From Polyangiaceae bacterium (lineage in GTDB: Bacteria > Myxococcota_A > Polyangia > Polyangiales > Polyangiaceae), in NCBI GenBank assembly GCA_016712345.1, contig JADJRH010000011.1, positions 2,170,001-2,234,000 of the forward strand: a stretch of 64,000 bases of DNA, written 5' to 3'. The translations under genes and the position numbers were made by a program. The stretch's first letter is position 1. Every line of letters begins with the position of its first letter. The notes beneath the pieces are model-generated. The model did no database searches. It saw only the letters and a program-made list of their open reading frames with translations, and was not told the DNA's origin. Positions 59,941 through 64,000 of the stretch are shown piece by piece.

Positions 59941-61487
59941 TTGCGGCCTCCAAAGTCATCGTCGTCGCCGGTGCTTGGAGGCGGCGTCTTCGTGGCTTCG
60001 GGCTTGGTAGTGGGTTGGGAGGTTTGGGTAGGTGCCGCCGTTGCCGGAACCTTACCGGTTAACTTGGATGTTGGAACTGGGCCCGCCGGGGTGATTGCCG
60101 GTGTTTGGGTAGATCCGGCGGATGCCGAGGTGGAAGGCGGCGCCGAGCTTGAGGCCGTTGGATCGTTTGTCGGTACCGGGATGACGACGGTTGTTGGGGT
60201 GCCTGCGCCGGGCACCGGTTCTGACACGGGAAGGGTGGAACCGGCACCGGCTGCGCCGCTTGGAGAAATGAACTTGAAAGCGACCAGGGCCCCGACTGCG
60301 GCTGCCACGGTGATTGCACCTGCGATGAGCAGCGTTCGGCCTTTGGTGGACGAGCTGCCGGTGGGTTTGATATTACCCCAGGAGGTATTTGTAGCGCTGC
60401 CAACGCCGGCCGCGCGTTCTCCTTCTCCATCGGTCTTGGATGGAACGGCCGTTCCGGCGGCCACAGCCGGGGTTTTTCCGCTTTGCGAAAAGTCGAAATC
60501 GGGAAGACTCGCCCGTGCGTTGGAGCCGGCGGCTCGACTGTTGGGACCACTGACTTTGAGAATGCGACTGACGCGGGCTGTAGACTCACGCGCGGATTCG
60601 CTGCCAAATGGCATGAGGGCGTCTGCAAATTCGGCGATGTTTTGGAAGCGTTTGTCGGCTTCTTTTTCAAGGCAGTGCAGAATGATGCGTTCAAGCTCGG
60701 CCGGTGCGTCTTTGCGCACCTCTCGAATACGAGGAGTGGGCTGATGCAGAATAGCCCCGAAAATCTCGGCAACGGTGCCACCGCCGAACGGAGGTGCCCC
60801 GGTCAACAGTTCATACAAGATGACTCCGAGCGCCCAGATATCGGCCCGCGCATCGACGTTGCGCGAAGCCTTGAGTTGCTCGGGAGACATGTACGTGGGC
60901 GAGCCGAAAACATCGGTGGTTTTGGTGAGTGAGGGGTTGGACTGGAGAGCCTCGGTCGACACCTGTTTTGAAATTCCAAAGTCGAGGACTTTGATAATGT
61001 CTGTATCGTCGGCGAGCCGAGCAAGAAACAGGTTGGAAGGTTTCAGGTCGCGGTGAACAATGCCCGCGGCATGGGCCTCTGCGAGCGCCTCACAAGCTTC
61101 AAGGATGTAGTCAACAGCGAGGACAATGGGTAGATTCCCACGCCTTTCGAGAAGCTCGCCGAGGTCGCGACCTTCTAGAAATTCCATGACGATGTACGGT
61201 ATGCCGCCGTCAAGCGTTCCGACATCGCTCACTCGAACCACGTGTTCGCTTTTGATTTTGGCTGCGGCGCGTGCTTCGCGTTGAAAACGCTCTACCACTT
61301 CTTTGCTGCCCAACATGGCCGGCAGCAGGAACTTGATGGCCACGCGCTGATCGAGCTGCGTGTGAGTGGCGGCGACAACGGCGCCCATTCCACCGATGCC
61401 GAGGACTCGGTCGACCAGGTATTTTCCCGCCAGAACGTCGCCGGGTTTCGCGATTTTTTCGATGTCCTTTTTGGCCGTTTCGTTCAT
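59937..61487 (-). CDS. Ser/Thr protein kinase, Pkn2-type, with transmembrane helix
   Basis: 516 residues. Hanks-type kinase domain about 22-290: Gly loop GIGGMGAVV (30-38), Lys52 in VAIKFL, HRDLKPSN catalytic loop, DFGISK, activation segment TTDVFGSPTYMSPEQL, and DIWALGVILYELLTG. A linker of about 110 residues leads to one transmembrane helix (LLIAGAITVAAAVGALVAFK), then an extracytoplasmic Pro/Thr/Ser-rich tail ending in the acidic GDDDDFGGRK. The stop overlaps the start of the TPR/PEGA gene (ATGA). It phosphorylates Ser/Thr in unknown partners, plausibly in response to an envelope signal sensed by its tail. Confidence 0.95.
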   Translation of the reverse strand: MNETAKKDIEKIAKPGDVLAGKYLVDRVLGIGGMGAVVAATHTQLDQRVAIKFLLPAMLGSKEVVERFQREARAAAKIKSEHVVRVSDVGTLDGGIPYIVMEFLEGRDLGELLERRGNLPIVLAVDYILEACEALAEAHAAGIVHRDLKPSNLFLARLADDTDIIKVLDFGISKQVSTEALQSNPSLTKTTDVFGSPTYMSPEQLKASRNVDARADIWALGVILYELLTGAPPFGGGTVAEIFGAILHQPTPRIREVRKDAPAELERIILHCLEKEADKRFQNIAEFADALMPFGSESARESTARVSRILKVSGPNSRAAGSNARASLPDFDFSQSGKTPAVAAGTAVPSKTDGEGERAAGVGSATNTSWGNIKPTGSSSTKGRTLLIAGAITVAAAVGALVAFKFISPSGAAGAGSTLPVSEPVPGAGTPTTVVIPVPTNDPTASSSAPPSTSASAGSTQTPAITPAGPVPTSKLTGKVPATAAPTQTSQPTTKPEATKTPPPSTGDDDDFGGRK

Positions 61488-61581
61488 CGAAAAACTCCGT
61501 GGGTGAGAAAACCGTCGGCCTGGTAACGGAACTCGACGTGCGACGTTAACAGATAGCGCCGCATTTTATGTTGGGCAAAGA

Positions 61582-64000
61582 TCAAAGGCATGGTCCCGCA
61601 GGCTGACAGGTTGGGTAGAAGGCGTTCTTACCACCCACAGGACAGCACTGATCCATTGTGTTTGAACACTCGCAGGAGGGTAGACCCATTGTGGGGTTGA
61701 AGCAAAGTTCGCTCTCGCCTACGGGACATGAGGCTTTACAAGTTGCACCACCCGTCAACGGCGAGCAGCAAACGCCGCCTGCACAGTCAGACTTTTCGTC
61801 GCAGGCATAGTGTTTGCCGCTGCCCTGTGTACACATGAAAGGCACTGTGCAGCTTTCGTTTCCACCGGGGAGTCGACAACAACCGTTGCCGCTGCCGGTG
61901 GAGCAGGTGCCCTGTGAATCGCATTCAACTCCGGGATGGGAACCGCACATGCACGCGCCGCAGTCGACAGGACATGTGGCGCAGTCTTCGTCGGGACTTT
62001 CACAGAAGGTGTTGCCACACACGGCGCCTCCGCCGGCACCGCTGGATCCGCACATGCAGTCCTGCGGACAAGTCATGCAGTCTTCGGTGGCGATATCGCA
62101 GATGCCGTTGCCGCAGCAGCAATCCGCGGCGCATGAAAGACAGGTTTCACCGCCGTCGCAGGTGCCATCGCCGCACGATCCACCGCCGCTGCTGGAAGAG
62201 GAGCAGATCCCGCAGTCGGCGGGGCAACTCATACAGTCTTCGGAAGCCATGTCGCAAACCAAGTCGCCGCAGCAGCAATCGCCCGGACAGTTGGCGCAGG
62301 TTTCAAACATGTCGCAGATGTTGTTTCCGCAATTGCACGAACCGCAGTCGTTCGGACAAGAAGTGCATGTTTCTGTACCTGTGCACTGACCGTCACCGCA
62401 ACCCTGACATTGCCCGGCGCTGCACATGTTTCCACATTCACAGCCGTTGCCGGTGAAGTTGTCGCAGTTGGTAAAGTTGGGGTCACATGCAGAGATTACG
62501 CACGAGCCGCTGTTACAAGACTCAACCGCATTGGGTAGAACGCACGGGTTGCCGCAGCTGCCGCAATCCATGAGGGTGTTGAGCGCTGTTTCGCAACCGT
62601 TGCTAAATAGCCCGTCACAGTTGCCGAAGCCGGGAGCGCAGGTGATGTCGCAGCTCCCGCCGTTGCACGACGCAACACCGTTGATATTGGCGCACTGATT
62701 TCCGCAAGCGCCGCAGTTTTGGATGGTCAGACCGTTGACTTCACACCCATCGGCCGTGTTGCCATTGCAGTTCAAAAAGTCGGGATTGCACTGTCCCAAT
62801 TGACAACTGCTCGGTGGACTGCAGAAAGCGCCCGCGTTGGGGAAGGAGCAGGCGGATGCGCACGAGCCGCAGTGGGGTGGAGTATAAATGTCGGTTTCGC
62901 AGCCGTCTGCGGCGCTGCCATTGCAGTTTCCGAATCCGTTGTTGCACGACTGGACAGTGCATTGTCCACTGACACATTGGCCGGTGCCGTTGGCCGGATT
63001 ACAAGTGTTGCCGCACTGACCGCAGTTGAGGTTGCTTGTGGCGAGTTGCGTTTCACACCCATCGGCAAGGTCATTATTGCAGTTTGCGAACCCGGGTAGA
63101 CAGCTCACAAAAGTGCATGTGCCCGAGGCACACGACGTGGACGCGTTGTTGATGGAACAGACAGCGTTGCACGCGCCGCAATGGGAATTGGAAGTGAGCG
63201 TTTGCTCACATCCGTCGTTGACGTTGCCGTTGCAGTTGTCCCAACCCATTTCACAGCTGAGTTGGCAGATCGCGGGAGTACCGGAGCAGGAAGGTGTCGC
63301 GTGGAATGTGCTGCATGCGTTTCCACAAGCGCCGCAGTTATTGGTTGTGTTGAGTTGAGTTTCACACATTCCGTCGCCGTTGCAGTCGCCGGTTCCGGGG
63401 TTGCAGTTTGTACTGCCGCAGACGCCGTTTGTGCAAAATGGCGAACCCCCGTTGGCGGGGCAGACAACGCCGCACGCGTTGCAGTTATTGGGATTGGTCT
63501 TGAGATTTGTTTCACACCCGTTGCCGTCGATTGCGTCGCAATCGCCGAATCCGGGGAGGCACATGGGTTTACAGTCCCCATTGTTACAAGTGACGTTGCT
63601 CGCGTTTGTGGCATTACAGACGTTTCCACACGCCCCGCAGTTGTTGATGTTGCTCCCAAGCTGCACTTCACAGCCGTTGTTTTGCATTCCATCGCAGTCT
63701 GCAAAACCGTTGTTGCAGGTGCCGATCTGACAATTGCCGCCGTTACAAACGGCCGTTGCGTTGGCGAAAGAGCAAACCTTCCCGCACATCCCGCAGTGAT
63801 TTAGACTTTGCGTGAGATCGGTTTCACAACCGGGGCCGCCGTGCAATCACCCTTACCGCCGGCGCACGATTCGATCCGCACATTACAGCTTCACACTTTG
63901 GAACGGCGTTGGGTGGAGAACACGGCGAGTCGCACGAGCCGCAGTTGGCGAGCGATGTGGTAACATCCACCTCGCATCCGTCGGAGAGAACGTTGTTGCA
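61582..64000 (-). pseudogene. giant Cys-repeat surface protein, partial and frameshifted at the upstream end
   Basis: The main frame (61582-63846) encodes 754 residues with about 15 repeats of the form NCG-x-CG-x-C-x(6-20)-C-x(2-5)-C-x(4)-GF-x-(D/N)C-(D/N)G-x-GCE (for example NCGACGNVCNATNASNVTC), followed by a block of CGDGxC-x-E-x-C-x-CP-x-DC repeats (CGDGTCDGGETCLSC, CGNGICDIATEDCMTC) and a final Cys region. It continues upstream past the window edge in a second frame (to about 63890) joined through a short third-frame piece (SCNVRIESCAGGKGDC). Two indels near 63850 and 63890 break it. All this is typical of myxobacterial extracellular Cys-repeat proteins. No C-terminal membrane anchor is seen; the N-terminus is outside the window. 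Confidence 0.85.

Overview
The window looks like a chromosomal segment of a myxobacterium (Myxococcota, probably of the Polyangiales type) with moderately high GC. The evidence is the number of secreted lipoproteins with Gly/Ser/Thr-rich linkers after the lipobox Cys, a large EGF/thrombospondin-3 protein ending in a MYXO-CTERM-like tail, Cys-repeat surface proteins, a Pkn-type Ser/Thr kinase, PEGA-domain and receiver-domain proteins, a PilT-like ATPase and a sphingosine-1-phosphate-lyase-like enzyme. This is inference from protein style; no rRNA or tRNA is present.

Layout. 0-8.7 kb: a frameshifted gamma-glutamyltransferase-like gene, rpmB, a lipase-like hydrolase, an outer-membrane/lipoprotein group, a Gly-rich RRM protein and an ABC exporter. 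8.7-15.8 kb: the EGF/TSP3 surface protein, a receiver protein with Glu at the phospho-site, a PEGA membrane protein and a lipoprotein. 15.9-19.1 kb: a terpene locus with a class II cyclase (DxDTT motif, six QW repeats), a small STAS-like protein and a class I terpene synthase. 19.8-39.4 kb: mostly household genes (copper-monooxygenase-like lipoprotein, METTL25-like methyltransferase, amidotransferase, MutS-like ATPase, Old Yellow Enzyme, PilT-like ATPase, YdcF-like, TPR lipoprotein, S1P-lyase-like, TauE/SafE, molybdopterin oxidoreductase, Lrp plus aminotransferase, HflX). 39.6-46.1 kb: a three-gene surface operon, thymidine kinase, and a second class I terpene synthase facing another STAS/SpoIIAA-like gene. 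46.5-55.4 kb: a dihydroorotate-dehydrogenase-like gene coupled to nifJ, a Cys-knot-like lipoprotein, pheT and a small Cys-containing lipoprotein. 55.5-64 kb: a conserved unknown, an alkaline-phosphatase-superfamily lipoprotein, a 0.69-kb array of CTAG-bounded fold-back elements, a TPR/PEGA-like protein translationally coupled to a Ser/Thr kinase, and a very large Cys-repeat protein that runs off the window.

The most unusual signals are not ordinary genes. (1) Between two genes that both end in a TAG stop inside CTAG, 58119-58807 is filled with consecutive long inverted repeats joined by CTAG. Each has a different outer stem, one is a perfect three-way junction, and a 200-bp unit is tandemly duplicated. 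(2) Related fold-back copies occur at 55.4 kb (again abutting a TAG stop) and, more degraded, at 1.8 kb. (3) The perfect 8-bp palindrome GTGTACAC occurs at least 22 times, with many one-base variants, inside and between genes, like a highly iterated palindrome. (4) A class II/class I terpene cyclase pair with a DxDTT variant motif.

Several genes are interrupted by single-base frameshifts at or near short homopolymers (about 849, 28785, 39800, 47412, 63850-63890). Residual sequencing error is the simplest explanation, so these are annotated as frameshifted genes rather than certain pseudogenes. Coordinates, motifs and stems were read by hand; family assignments are from recognition, not database searches.
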